Assembly: GCF_010435965.1 (NCBI RefSeq)
Contig: NZ_JAAGAA010000003.1
Coordinates: forward strand, 62,001 to 126,000
Direction: 5' to 3'
Length of the DNA stretch: 64,000 nt
DNA from: Crenobacter caeni
GTDB lineage: Bacteria > Pseudomonadota > Gammaproteobacteria > Burkholderiales > Chromobacteriaceae
Below the pieces are notes generated by a model that saw nothing but the letters and a program-made list of their open reading frames with translations, was not told where the DNA came from and did no database searches. The translations under genes and the position numbers were made by a program. Shown one piece after another: positions 27,664-35,867 of this stretch. Each line of letters opens with the position of its first letter. Position 1 is the stretch's first letter.

Positions 27664-27882
27664 CCCCTCACCCCCAACCCCTCTCCCGCAAGCGGGAGAG
27701 GGGGGCAAGCCTCAACCGCAAGGGTGGGTTAGCTGGCAAAGCCGGCGTAAGCCACCACGACGGCTGGCCTTGCAGTCCGCTGCGCGGAGGCTGTTTGCAT
27801 GCCGCTCCCGCGCGGTGGACTCACACACCCTTCTCCCGCCTGCGGGAGAAGGTGGCGCAGAGCGCCGGATGAGGGCGTGTGA
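27664..27882 (+). repeat. REP/BIME-type palindromic repeat, copy 1 (interrupted)
   Basis: Left half-element at 27664-27706 carries CCTCACCCCC and the stem CTCTCCCGC/GCGGGAGAG. Right half-element at about 27828-27874 carries the stem CTTCTCCCGC/GCGGGAGAAG, GGTGGCGC, AGCGCCGG and ends GATGAGGG. The same two halves recur in copy 2 at 30935-31046. Such inverted REP pairs are known mobile-derived repeats of RAYT families; no RAYT gene is in the window. Here about 120 bp of other sequence lies between the halves. Confidence 0.8.
27722..27757 (+). repeat. Second palindromic element nested inside BIME copy 1
   Basis: GGTGGGTTA (27723-27731) and TAAGCCACC (27748-27756) form an 8/9 inverted repeat around a short GC-containing centre. 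The pattern differs from the REP halves, and copy 2 lacks it, so it looks like an insertion between them. Confidence 0.5.
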
Positions 27883-27892
27883 GGCTGGCTGG

Positions 27893-27928
27893 AAATGAAG
27901 AAGGCGCCCGCGGGCGCCTTCTTCATTT
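27893..27928 (-). terminator. Perfect 17-bp palindromic terminator overlapping the acyltransferase stop
   Basis: Bases 27893-27909 and 27912-27928 are perfectly complementary with a 2-base centre. The stem covers the stop codon of the minus-strand acyltransferase (27923-27925). The T tail is poor, so it may act as an mRNA 3'-end stabiliser as much as a terminator; it could work on both strands. Confidence 0.65.
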
Positions 27929-28795
27929 CTGGTAGAACGGCGGCTCGCCCTCAGGCCGCGTCTTGAAGCGCTTGTGCAGCCAGAAGTACTGCTCGGGCAT
28001 CTCAAGCACCCGCTGTTCGAGAAACTCGTTCATGCGGCGGGTATCGGCTTCGATGTCGCCGCTGGGAAAGTTGTCCCACGCCGGGTAGACGTCGACTTCC
28101 AGTCCGCCTGCGACACGGCGGGGGATCACCGGTACCACGCGCGCCTTGGCGAGCCCTGCGATGCGGGAGAGTCCGGGCACGGTCGCCGCCTGTACGCCGA
28201 AGAAGGGCACGAAGATCGAATCGCGGCGGCCGAAGTCCTGGTCGGGCAGGTAGAGGAAGGGGGCGTGGTCGGCACGCATCGCCTTGATGATCGCGCGCAG
28301 GCTTTCCTGGCGCGACACGATGAAGGCGTTGTCGAAGCGGTTGCGGCCGGCGTAGATCATCTTGTCCATCGACTGGTTCTTCTGGTGCGAGTACACGCTG
28401 ACCAGCGGCATCTCCAGGTTGAGCCTCAGTGCGGCCAGCTCGAAGCCGACGAAGTGCGGGTAGAAGATGATCACGTCCTCGCCCGCTGCCTGCAACCCGG
28501 TCAGGCGATCAAGGTTGTGGACGCGCACCAGGCGCTTGATGCGTTCGGGGCTGGCCCACCAGCACACGCCGTACTCGAGCAGGAGCTGTGCCATATGGCC
28601 GAAGTGGCGCTTGAGCAGGCGCTTGCGTTCGGCTTGTGGCATGGCGGGGAAGCAGCGTTCGAGGTTGGTCAGGCCAACGCGGCGTCGGTTGCCCGCCGCG
28701 TAGTAGAGCAGCTGACCAAGCCCGCGGCTGATGGTTGCTATCAGCGACAGCGGCAGCCAGTGCAGCAGCCAGAGCAGGGCAAAAAAGAGTTTCAT
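27923..28795 (-). CDS. Lysophospholipid / lipid A acyltransferase (LpxL/HtrB family), second of pair
   Basis: A 290-residue member of the LPLAT family that adds secondary acyl chains to lipid A (Kdo2-lipid IVA). An N-terminal membrane anchor (LFFALLWLLHWLPLSLIA) is followed by the catalytic HX4E in YPHFVGFELAAL, with the DQDFGRRDSIFVPFFG and MNEFLEQRVLEMPEQYFWLHKRFK segments typical of LpxL/LpxM. ATG 28795 overlaps the preceding stop as ATGA; the open frame continues upstream but the overlap start is preferred. I cannot say which acyl position it modifies. Confidence 0.88.
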   Translation of the reverse strand: MKLFFALLWLLHWLPLSLIATISRGLGQLLYYAAGNRRRVGLTNLERCFPAMPQAERKRLLKRHFGHMAQLLLEYGVCWWASPERIKRLVRVHNLDRLTGLQAAGEDVIIFYPHFVGFELAALRLNLEMPLVSVYSHQKNQSMDKMIYAGRNRFDNAFIVSRQESLRAIIKAMRADHAPFLYLPDQDFGRRDSIFVPFFGVQAATVPGLSRIAGLAKARVVPVIPRRVAGGLEVDVYPAWDNFPSGDIEADTRRMNEFLEQRVLEMPEQYFWLHKRFKTRPEGEPPFYQK

Positions 28796-29685
28796 GCAGC
28801 GTCCTCCGTACCGGGCCTGGGTGGCGCGCCGGCCGGGCGTTTGTAGCGGTTGTAGCTCCAAAGGTACTGGGTCGGCGCCTGGCTAACCAGCCTTTCGACT
28901 TCGCGGTTGAGGCGGGCGGCGTCGGCGTCGCGGTCGCCGTCAAAGGGTTCTGAGAGCGGCGAGATATGCACGGCGAAGCCTTGGCCTTGCGGCAGGCGCT
29001 CGCCCCAGAACATCAGCGTGGTCACGTTCTTCATCTGCGCGAGGCGCGGCACTAGCGTCATCGTGTAGGCGGGCTTGCCGAAGAACGGCGCCCATACGCC
29101 CTCGCCGCTGCCCGGTGCCTGGTCGGGCAGGATGATGGTCGCCTCGCCGTTGCGCAAGGCCTTCATCACGATGCGCACGCCGGCCGGGGTCGCCGGGGCG
29201 GTGGCGGCGCCGTCGCGCGCGCGGCCACCCTGCATCACCGGCTCGAGGTAGGCGTACTTGGGCGGGCGGAACATCGCGGTCACCGGGAAAGGCAGGCGGG
29301 TCGCCAGGTAGCGCCCGGCGATGTCGTACGCGCCCAGGTGCGGGGTGACGAACACCAAGCCGTCGCCGCGCGCGAGCGCCGCCTCGACGTGCTGCCAGCC
29401 GTCGCAGGACTTGACCAGCGCCGCGATGTCTTTAGAATCTCGCGTCCAGGCGATCGCCAGCTCGAGCGCACCCATGCCGGTTTCCCGCGCGGTGCGTTTG
29501 ACGTATTCTTCCAACACATTGTTGTTTTCGGCGAGCCCGCTATTATTCAGATTGCTTTTTATGCGGTCTGCAAAAGCGGGCGAGGCCAGCCGGGTCAACG
29601 ACCCCAGCGCGCCTCCGAGCGCCTGCAGCGCGGCCAGCGGCAGGCGGGAGAGCGCCGCCAGCAGGATTTGTACAAGGCGTGCCAT
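28792..29685 (-). CDS. Lysophospholipid / lipid A acyltransferase (LpxL/LpxM family), first of pair
   Basis: A 297-residue LPLAT protein with an N-terminal hydrophobic anchor, catalytic HX4D in TPHLGAYDIAGRY, LPDQAPGSGEGVWAPFFG and the terminal LVSQAPTQYLWSYNRYK motif. It overlaps the next acyltransferase by 4 bp, so the two are translationally coupled and likely modify the same lipid. It is divergent from metK with about 74 bp between the starts. Confidence 0.88.
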   Translation of the reverse strand: MARLVQILLAALSRLPLAALQALGGALGSLTRLASPAFADRIKSNLNNSGLAENNNVLEEYVKRTARETGMGALELAIAWTRDSKDIAALVKSCDGWQHVEAALARGDGLVFVTPHLGAYDIAGRYLATRLPFPVTAMFRPPKYAYLEPVMQGGRARDGAATAPATPAGVRIVMKALRNGEATIILPDQAPGSGEGVWAPFFGKPAYTMTLVPRLAQMKNVTTLMFWGERLPQGQGFAVHISPLSEPFDGDRDADAARLNREVERLVSQAPTQYLWSYNRYKRPAGAPPRPGTEDAA

Positions 29686-29759
29686 GTCGCGTCCTTGTGT
29701 CCGGGTAAAGCGCCGGATTTTAACACCAAATAGACAGCCATCACTCCAGGGATCCCTAC

Positions 29760-30929
29760 ATGAGCGAATACCTCTTCACTTCGGAGTCGGTCTCCGAAGG
29801 CCATCCGGACAAGGTCGCGGATCAGGTCTCCGACGCCATCCTCGACGCCATCCTGCGCGAGGACCCGAGGGCGCGCGTCGCCGCCGAGACGTTGGTCAAC
29901 ACCGGCCTCGTCGTGCTGGCCGGCGAGATTACCACCCACGCCAACGTCGACTACATCAAGGTCGCGCGCGAGACCATCAAGCGTATCGGCTACGACGACT
30001 CCGAGCTGGGCTTCGACTACCGTGGCTGCGCGGTGATGATGTGCTACGACCGCCAGAGCCCGGACATTGCGCAGGGCGTCAACGAAGGCGAGGGCCTCGA
30101 CCTTGACCAGGGCGCCGGCGACCAGGGCCTGATGTTCGGCTACGCGTGCGACGAGACGCCGACGCTGATGCCGTTCCCGATCTACTACGCGCACCGTCTG
30201 GTGCAGCGCCAGGCCGAGCTGCGCAAGGACGGCCGCCTGCCGTGGCTGCGCCCGGACGCCAAGAGCCAGATCACTTGCGTGTACGACTCCGCCACCGGCC
30301 TGCCCAAGTCGATCGACACCGTGGTGCTGTCCACCCAGCACAGCCCGGACATCGACCACAAGACGCTGACCGAAGCGATCATCGAGGACGTGATCAAGCC
30401 GGTGCTGCCGCCGGAGATGATCACCGCCGCCACCAAGTACCTGGTCAACCCGACCGGCCGCTTCGTCATCGGCGGCCCGCACGGCGACTGCGGCCTGACC
30501 GGCCGCAAGATCATCGTCGACACCTACGGCGGCGCAGCCCCGCACGGTGGTGGTGCGTTCTCCGGCAAGGACCCGTCCAAGGTTGACCGCTCGGCCGCCT
30601 ACGCCGGCCGTTACGTGGCGAAGAACATCGTCGCCGCCGGCCTCGCGCGCCAGTGCCAGATCCAGGTCTCGTACGCGATCGGCGTCGCCCAGCCGACCTC
30701 GATCTCGGTCGATACCTTCGGCACCAATGCGATCCCGAACGAGAAGATCGTTGAACTGGTGAAGCGCCACTTCGACCTGCGCCCGAAGGGCATCGTGCAG
30801 ATGCTCGACCTGTTGCGCCCGATCTACACCAAGACCGCCGCCTACGGCCACTTCGGCCGCGAAGAGCCCGAGTTCAGCTGGGAGCGTACCGACAAGGTCG
30901 AGGCGCTGCGCGCTGACGCCGGGCTGTAA
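29760..30929 (+). CDS. metK: S-adenosylmethionine synthetase
   Basis: A 389-residue cytosolic enzyme making SAM from methionine and ATP. Motifs: [18 protein letters not shown] at the N-terminus, [17 protein letters not shown], the flexible-loop region [14 protein letters not shown] and the phosphate-binding [19 protein letters not shown]. Length is standard. It is the first of three methyl-cycle genes (metK, ahcY, metF). A BIME and a terminator separate it from ahcY. Confidence 0.97.
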   Translation: MSEYLFTSESVSEGHPDKVADQVSDAILDAILREDPRARVAAETLVNTGLVVLAGEITTHANVDYIKVARETIKRIGYDDSELGFDYRGCAVMMCYDRQSPDIAQGVNEGEGLDLDQGAGDQGLMFGYACDETPTLMPFPIYYAHRLVQRQAELRKDGRLPWLRPDAKSQITCVYDSATGLPKSIDTVVLSTQHSPDIDHKTLTEAIIEDVIKPVLPPEMITAATKYLVNPTGRFVIGGPHGDCGLTGRKIIVDTYGGAAPHGGGAFSGKDPSKVDRSAAYAGRYVAKNIVAAGLARQCQIQVSYAIGVAQPTSISVDTFGTNAIPNEKIVELVKRHFDLRPKGIVQMLDLLRPIYTKTAAYGHFGREEPEFSWERTDKVEALRADAGL

Positions 30930-30934
30930 CGCCA

Positions 30935-31046
30935 GCCCTCACCCCCGGCCTCTCTCCCGCAATCGGGAGAGGGGTGTTCGACCGGCCTCTGCCTTATTCC
31001 TTCTCCCGCACGCGGGAGAAGGTGGCGCGCAGCGCCGGATGAGGGC
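30935..31046 (+). repeat. REP/BIME-type palindromic repeat, copy 2
   Basis: GCCCTCACCCCC at the left and GATGAGGGC at the right are inverted copies. Inside are the stems CTCTCCCGC/CGGGAGAG and CTTCTCCCGC/GCGGGAGAAG followed by GGTGGCGC and AGCGCCGG. Both halves match copy 1 almost base for base. It lies in the metK 3' region. Confidence 0.85.
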
Positions 31047-31063
31047 TCAGGCAGCAACTCCCG

Positions 31064-31093
31064 AAAACGGGCCGCCTCGTGCGGCCCGTTTTT
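31064..31093 (+). terminator. Intrinsic terminator after metK
   Basis: A 12-bp stem (31064-31075 with 31081-31092) with a five-base loop ends in a T run. It lies downstream of the BIME and before the ahcY promoter. Confidence 0.85.
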
Positions 31094-31114
31094 CATGTCA
31101 GTCTCTTGAGAGTA

Positions 31115-31143
31115 ATGCCAAAAAGGTATCCGTAGGTTATAAT
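31115..31143 (+). promoter_or_regulatory. Promoter of ahcY
   Basis: A perfect TATAAT (31138-31143) lies 17 bp after ATGCCA (31115-31120, 4/6 match to TTGACA). The predicted start, about 31150, is right at the 5' edge of the SAH aptamer. Confidence 0.7.
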
Positions 31144-31152
31144 CCGGCGCAT

Positions 31153-31211
31153 TCCGGGGAGTGCTGCAAGGCTTGCGCCCCAGGCCCGGATCGCTTCAAC
31201 CGCACTCGCCC
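31153..31211 (+). promoter_or_regulatory. SAH riboswitch aptamer
   Basis: Matches the SAH riboswitch class known upstream of ahcY in beta- and gammaproteobacteria. P1 is formed by TCCGGG (31153-31158) and CCCGGA (31185-31190). The conserved GGAGTGCTGCAAG and CCAGGC core is present. GAGTGC (31159-31164) pairs with GCACTC (31202-31207) as the pseudoknot. The region 31212-31281 holds alternative hairpins and the ribosome site and acts as the probable expression platform. Confidence 0.88.
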
Positions 31212-31281
31212 ATGCAACCCGTGCCGGACACGGGATGACGGGTGAGCCGCATCCCGCCCGGCCTTCGTGAAGGACTACACG

Positions 31282-32682
31282 ATGGCTGAATTCAACGATT
31301 TCCTGGTCGCCGACATCAACCTCGCCCAGTGGGGCCGCAAGGAACTGGCGATCGCCGAGACCGAGATGCCGGGCCTGATGGCGCTGCGCGAGGAGTACAA
31401 GCACAGCCAGCCCCTGCGTGGCGCGCGTATCGCCGGCTCGCTGCACATGACCATCCAGACCGGCGTGCTGATCGAGACGCTGGTTGCGCTGGGCGCCGAC
31501 GTACGCTGGGCTTCGTGCAACATCTTCTCGACGCAGGACCACGCGGCCGCGGCGATCGCCGCGGCCGGCATCCCGGTATTCGCGTTCAAGGGCGAGAGCC
31601 TGGACGAGTACTGGGAATACTCGCACCGCATCTTCGAATGGCCGGAAGGTGAGCCGGCCAACATGATCCTGGACGACGGCGGTGACGCGACGCTGCTGTT
31701 GATGCTGGGCAGCAAGGCCGAGCAGGACATCGGCGTGATCGGCCACCCGGGCAACGACGAAGAAACCGCGTTGTTCGCGTCGATCAAGCGCCATCTGGCG
31801 CTCGACCCGCACTGGTACTCCAAGCGCCTCGCGCACATCAAGGGCGTGACCGAAGAGACCACCACCGGCGTGCACCGCCTCTACCAGCTGCAGAAGGACG
31901 GCCAGCTGCCGTTTCCGGCGTTCAACGTCAACGACTCGGTGACCAAGTCCAAGTTCGACAACCTGTACGGCTGCCGCGAATCGCTGGTCGACGGCATCAA
32001 GCGCGCGACCGACGTGATGGTCGCCGGCAAGGTGGCGGTGGTGCTGGGTTACGGCGACGTGGGTAAGGGCTGCGCGCAATCCCTGCGCGGGCTGGGTGCG
32101 ACGGTGTGGGTGACCGAGATCGATCCGATCTGCGCGCTACAGGCGGCGATGGAAGGCTACCGAGTGGTGCGCATGGACGAGGTGGCCGGTGAAGCCGACA
32201 TCTTCGTCACCACCACCGGCAACGTCGGCGTGATCACGCACGATCACATGAAGGCGATGCGCAACAACGCGATCGTCTGCAACATCGGCCACTTCGACTC
32301 CGAGATCGAAGTCGCCAGCCTGCGCCAGTACCAGTGGGAAAACATCAAGCCGCAGGTCGACCACATCATCTTCCCGGACGGCAAGCGCATCATCCTGCTG
32401 GCCGAGGGTCGCCTGGTGAACCTCGGCTGCGCGACCGGCCACCCGTCGTTCGTGATGTCGAACAGCTTCACCAACCAGGTGCTCGCGCAGATCGAGATCT
32501 TCTGCAACGGCGCGAAGTACGGCCGCGAAGTGTATGTGCTGCCCAAGCACCTGGACGAGAAGGTGGCCCGCCTGCACCTCAAGCGCATCGGCGCGCGCCT
32601 GACCGAACTGTCCGACGAGCAGGCCGCCTACATCAGCGTGCCCAAGGAAGGCCCGTACAAGCCGGCGCACTACCGCTACTGA
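31282..32682 (+). CDS. ahcY: Adenosylhomocysteinase (SAH hydrolase)
   Basis: A 466-residue NAD-dependent enzyme splitting S-adenosylhomocysteine into adenosine and homocysteine, removing product inhibition of methyltransferases. Motifs: [53 protein letters not shown], the NAD fold [18 protein letters not shown], and the C-terminal [15 protein letters not shown] 31282 has GAAGGA seven bases upstream; an in-frame ATG-less extension to 31267 is unlikely. Expression is predicted to rise when SAH binds the riboswitch. Confidence 0.97.
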   Translation: MAEFNDFLVADINLAQWGRKELAIAETEMPGLMALREEYKHSQPLRGARIAGSLHMTIQTGVLIETLVALGADVRWASCNIFSTQDHAAAAIAAAGIPVFAFKGESLDEYWEYSHRIFEWPEGEPANMILDDGGDATLLLMLGSKAEQDIGVIGHPGNDEETALFASIKRHLALDPHWYSKRLAHIKGVTEETTTGVHRLYQLQKDGQLPFPAFNVNDSVTKSKFDNLYGCRESLVDGIKRATDVMVAGKVAVVLGYGDVGKGCAQSLRGLGATVWVTEIDPICALQAAMEGYRVVRMDEVAGEADIFVTTTGNVGVITHDHMKAMRNNAIVCNIGHFDSEIEVASLRQYQWENIKPQVDHIIFPDGKRIILLAEGRLVNLGCATGHPSFVMSNSFTNQVLAQIEIFCNGAKYGREVYVLPKHLDEKVARLHLKRIGARLTELSDEQAAYISVPKEGPYKPAHYRY

Positions 32683-32750
32683 TCCACCGCGGCAGGGCCG
32701 GCGCCACCCGCGCCAGACGGGGCCGGCCTGTCTGCGACCAGGGGGAAACC

Positions 32751-33578
32751 ATGAAGCACACCTACAGTTTCGAATTCTTCCCGCCCAAGTCGGAAGAGGG
32801 GATGGCCAAGCTGCGCACCACGCGCGCGCAGCTTGCGCAGTTCAAGCCCGAGTTCTTCTCGGTGACCTTCGGCGCCGGCGGCACCACTCGCGAGGGCACG
32901 CTCGCGGCGGTGCTCGACATCCGCGCCGACGGCCTGGCCGCCGCGCCGCACCTGTCGTGCATCGGCTCGACGCGCGAGAGCATCCGCGCGATCCTCGACG
33001 AGTACCGCGAGCACGGCATCCGCCATATCGTCGCGCTGCGCGGCGACATGCCCTCGGGCATGGTCGAGGCCGGCGAATTCCGCTACGCCAACGAACTGGT
33101 TGCCTTCATCCGCGAGACGCACGGCGACCATTTCCATATCGAGGTCGCGGCCTATCCGGAATTCCACCCGCAGGCGCGCTCGGCCGACGAGGACATCGAC
33201 AACTTCGTGCGCAAGGTGCGCTCCGGCGCTAACTCGGCGATTACCCAGTACTTCTTCAACGCCGACGCCTACTTCCGCTTCGTCGACGAGGCGCAGGCGC
33301 GCGGCGTCGACGTGCCGGTGGTGCCGGGCATCATGCCGATCAACAACTTCGGCCAGCTGGTGCGCTTCTCCGATATGTGCGGCGCCGAAGTGCCGCGCTG
33401 GCTGCGCCTGCGCATGCAGTCCTACCTCGACGACACCGCGTCGATCCGAGCGCTGGGGCTCGATGTGGTGACTGAACTTTGCGACCGCCTGATGTCGAAC
33501 GGTGCACCCGGGTTGCATTTTTACACGCTGAACCAGGCTGGGCTGGTGTCGACGATCTGTCAGCGCCTGGGTTTGTGA
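32751..33578 (+). CDS. metF: 5,10-methylenetetrahydrofolate reductase
   Basis: A 275-residue FAD enzyme reducing methylene-THF to methyl-THF for methionine synthesis. Conserved [64 protein letters not shown] and PGIMPINNF are present. ATG 32751 follows AGGGGGAAACC. That start region can form 15 continuous base pairs with the predicted FNR-dependent sRNA at 4068-4144. It follows ahcY by 68 bp with no clear terminator, so it may share the riboswitch-controlled transcript. Confidence 0.96.
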   Translation: MKHTYSFEFFPPKSEEGMAKLRTTRAQLAQFKPEFFSVTFGAGGTTREGTLAAVLDIRADGLAAAPHLSCIGSTRESIRAILDEYREHGIRHIVALRGDMPSGMVEAGEFRYANELVAFIRETHGDHFHIEVAAYPEFHPQARSADEDIDNFVRKVRSGANSAITQYFFNADAYFRFVDEAQARGVDVPVVPGIMPINNFGQLVRFSDMCGAEVPRWLRLRMQSYLDDTASIRALGLDVVTELCDRLMSNGAPGLHFYTLNQAGLVSTICQRLGL

Positions 33579-33604
33579 GCCAAAGCGGATTAGGGGGAGG
33601 AGTG

Positions 33605-34150
33605 ATGCAAGCAGGTGAAGCGGTACTGCGACACGAGGAGCGGCCGGCGATGAAGTCGCGGCTCGGCCAGCTGATTTTCTGGAGCCGCTGGCTTCAGTTG
33701 CCGATCTATCTGGGGCTGATCGTCGTGCAGGGCGTCTATGCGTGGAAGTTCCTGTCCTCGCTGTGGACGCTATTGTCGGACCTGACGGTGCTGACCGAGA
33801 CCGAGATCATGCTGTCGGTGCTCGCGCTGATCGACGTGGTGATGATCGCCAACCTGCTGCTGATGGTGACCGTCGGCGGTTACGAGACCTTCGTGTCGCG
33901 GCTGCGCATCGACAACCACCCGGATCAGCCCGAGTGGCTCGACCATGTGAACGCGTCGGTGCTCAAGGTCAAGCTGTCGATGGCGATCATCAGCATCTCG
34001 TCCATCCACCTGCTGCAGACCTTCATCAACGCAAGCAAGCTGTCCGAGCACACCATCAAGTGGCAGCTGTTGCTGCACCTGGCCTTCCTGCTGTCGGCGG
34101 CGGCCATCGCCTACACCGACAAGCTGCTCAACTCGACGCTCAAGCACTGA
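33605..34150 (+). CDS. UPF0114 / TIGR00645 family membrane protein (YqhA-like)
   Basis: A 181-residue inner-membrane protein with about four helices ([81 protein letters not shown]). The [11 protein letters not shown] and [21 protein letters not shown] regions are diagnostic of UPF0114. Function unknown. ATG 33605 has GGGGAGG upstream. It is followed by a terminator. Confidence 0.9.
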   Translation: MQAGEAVLRHEERPAMKSRLGQLIFWSRWLQLPIYLGLIVVQGVYAWKFLSSLWTLLSDLTVLTETEIMLSVLALIDVVMIANLLLMVTVGGYETFVSRLRIDNHPDQPEWLDHVNASVLKVKLSMAIISISSIHLLQTFINASKLSEHTIKWQLLLHLAFLLSAAAIAYTDKLLNSTLKH

Positions 34151-34172
34151 GCGCAGCGCGTGCGCATACTGC

Positions 34173-34196
34173 AAGGGGGCTGACGCCCCCTTTTTT
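34173..34196 (+). terminator. Intrinsic terminator after the UPF0114 gene
   Basis: AAGGGGGC (34173-34180) pairs with GCCCCCTT (34185-34192) around TGAC, with six T at 34191-34196. Confidence 0.88.
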
Positions 34197-34214
34197 GCAT
34201 GGGCGGGAGGAAAG

Positions 34215-34727
34215 ATGCGGGCGCTGACGGCGGGCGAGCGGGCGGTGGCGCGGCGGCTGTTCGGCACGTCGCTCGACGCGGACCGGGTGCGCGTGCACGC
34301 GCGCGGCTACCTGCCGTGGCTGCGCCGCGTCGCGATGGCGCCGGCGGGTGAGCTCTACTTCCCACCTGCGCTCTATCGCGCCGATTTCTCGCGGGCCGGC
34401 CCGCGCTCGCAGTGCCTGTTCGTGCACGAGCTCACCCATGTCTGGCAGTACCAGCAAGGTGTGCCGGTGAGGCTTGCCGGCGTCTGCCTGTGCTTGCAGG
34501 GGGCTTACTGGCTGCGCGACGCGTACCGTTACCCGGCAGGCGATGCGCGGCCGTTTCGTGCGTACAACTTCGAGCAGCAGGCCGAGCTCGTCGCCCGCTA
34601 CTGGGGCGCGAGGCTGGGCCTTGCCGAGTGTGCGGCAGAGGAGGCGTGGCTCGGTGAGGTGCTGGCCGGGTTCTTCGCCGACCCGGCGGCGCCGGCCTTG
34701 CTGCCGGCGCGTTGGTGGCGGCTGTAG
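34215..34727 (+). CDS. HExxH-containing putative metallopeptidase-like protein
   Basis: A 170-residue protein with HELTHVWQYQQG near residues 75-86, a zinc-metallopeptidase style HExxH motif, plus ELYFPPALYRADF before it and a downstream acidic FEQQAELVARYW that could supply a third ligand. Similar small proteins carry the label Vgr-related in other genomes; their function is not established. No signal peptide is evident. It converges with plsY (7-bp gap). No secretion genes are nearby to support an effector role. Confidence 0.65.
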   Translation: MRALTAGERAVARRLFGTSLDADRVRVHARGYLPWLRRVAMAPAGELYFPPALYRADFSRAGPRSQCLFVHELTHVWQYQQGVPVRLAGVCLCLQGAYWLRDAYRYPAGDARPFRAYNFEQQAELVARYWGARLGLAECAAEEAWLGEVLAGFFADPAAPALLPARWWRL

Positions 34728-34733
34728 CGCCGT

Positions 34734-35366
34734 TTACTGCTGCTCGTCCTTGGGCGCGGCTTTCTCGCCTATCCTGCTTTCCTGCCCGGTCAAGAGGTTG
34801 ATCAGGTTGGACTTGTGGCGGTGGATCACCAGGATCGCGATGATGATGCAGGTGCCGAAGTAGGGGCTTTGCGGGCCGAGGATGAAGTAGGCGTACACCG
34901 GCGCGAGCACGCACGCGGTCAGCGCGGACAGCGACGAGATCCTCACCACGAAGGCCATGAACAGCCAGGTGGCCACGGCCGCCAGCGCCAGCGGCAGGCT
35001 GAAGCCGAACAGCACGCCGACGGCGGTGGCGACGCCCTTGCCGCCCTTGAAGCCGAAGAACACCGGCCACATGTGGCCGGCGAGCACGGCGATGGCGACC
35101 ATCGCCACCTCGCGCGAGCCGAGGCCGTAGCGCGGGGCGAGCCAGCTGGCGAGCGCGACGGCGACCCAGCCCTTGGCGCCGTCGCCCAGCAGCGTCAGCG
35201 CGGCGGCGACCTTCTTGCCCGAGCGCAGCACGTTGGTCGCGCCGGGGTTGCCCGAGCCGTAGCTGCGCGGGTCGGCCATGCCCATTGCCTTGGAGACGAT
35301 GACGGCGAACGAGAGCGAGCCGATCAGGTAGGCCGCGGCGATAAAGGCAAAGGCTGTCGTGGTCAT
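34734..35366 (-). CDS. plsY: Acyl phosphate:glycerol-3-phosphate acyltransferase
   Basis: A 210-residue five-helix membrane enzyme making lysophosphatidic acid from acyl phosphate and glycerol 3-phosphate. Signatures: IGSLSFAVIVSKAMGM, DPRSYGSGNPGATNVLRSG, GHMWPVFFGFKGGKGVATAVG and HRHKSNLINLLTGQE. ATG 35366 is preferred over a longer frame reaching 35432. It is divergent from folB, the same pairing as ygiH/folB in E. coli. Confidence 0.94.
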   Translation of the reverse strand: MTTTAFAFIAAAYLIGSLSFAVIVSKAMGMADPRSYGSGNPGATNVLRSGKKVAAALTLLGDGAKGWVAVALASWLAPRYGLGSREVAMVAIAVLAGHMWPVFFGFKGGKGVATAVGVLFGFSLPLALAAVATWLFMAFVVRISSLSALTACVLAPVYAYFILGPQSPYFGTCIIIAILVIHRHKSNLINLLTGQESRIGEKAAPKDEQQ

Positions 35367-35437
35367 GGTGAATACACTAGAATGCGGGGTTTGGATTCTA
35401 CGGTATCGGGCGGCATTTCCCAACGCCGCCACCCAAG

Positions 35438-35797
35438 ATGGACATCATTTTCCTGCGAGAAGTGCGCGCCGCCACCCTGATCGGCGTTTACGACTGGGAG
35501 CGCCACGCACCCCAGACCCTGGAGATCGACCTCGATATCGGCATCCCGAGCGAGACGCCGTGCCACAGCGACGACATCAGCGACACCATCCACTACGGGG
35601 AAGTCGTCGAGCGGGTGCGTGCTTCGCTGTCCGAGCAGCACTTCCTGCTGATCGAGGCGCTGGCCGAGCATATCGCGCACCTGATCCGCGACGAGTTCGG
35701 CGCGGCGTGGGTGCGGGTGTCGGTGACCAAGCCGGGCATCCTGCCTGACGTCGCCAAGGTCGGCGTGACCATCGAACGCGGGCAGCGCAGCCGTTAA
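35438..35797 (+). CDS. folB: Dihydroneopterin aldolase
   Basis: A 119-residue folate-pathway enzyme cleaving 7,8-dihydroneopterin to 6-hydroxymethyl-dihydropterin. The start MDIIFLREVRAATLIGVYDWER, the DDISDTIHYGEVVERV region and the C-terminal VTKPGILPDVAKVGVTIER with the catalytic lysine are conserved. Divergent from plsY. Confidence 0.94.
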   Translation: MDIIFLREVRAATLIGVYDWERHAPQTLEIDLDIGIPSETPCHSDDISDTIHYGEVVERVRASLSEQHFLLIEALAEHIAHLIRDEFGAAWVRVSVTKPGILPDVAKVGVTIERGQRSR

Positions 35798-35811
35798 GCG
35801 GCGGAACAGGC

Positions 35812-35850
35812 AAAAAAGGCCCGGGCGCCGTACTGGCGGCCCGGGCCTTT
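35812..35850. terminator. Bidirectional terminator between folB and the truncated hemoglobin gene
   Basis: A 12-bp stem (35815-35826 with 35839-35850) is flanked by an A-run on the left and TTT on the right. It is stronger on the minus strand (six T), serving the minus-strand hemoglobin gene, and can also stop folB transcripts. Confidence 0.8.
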
Positions 35851-35867
35851 GCATGCGTCGCGTCCGC

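Noticed and set aside
27664-31046. CRISPR-like array from the repeated CTCTCCCGC units
   Set aside because: Only two paired copies 3 kb apart, inverted within each copy, without regular spacers or cas genes; they are REP/BIME elements.
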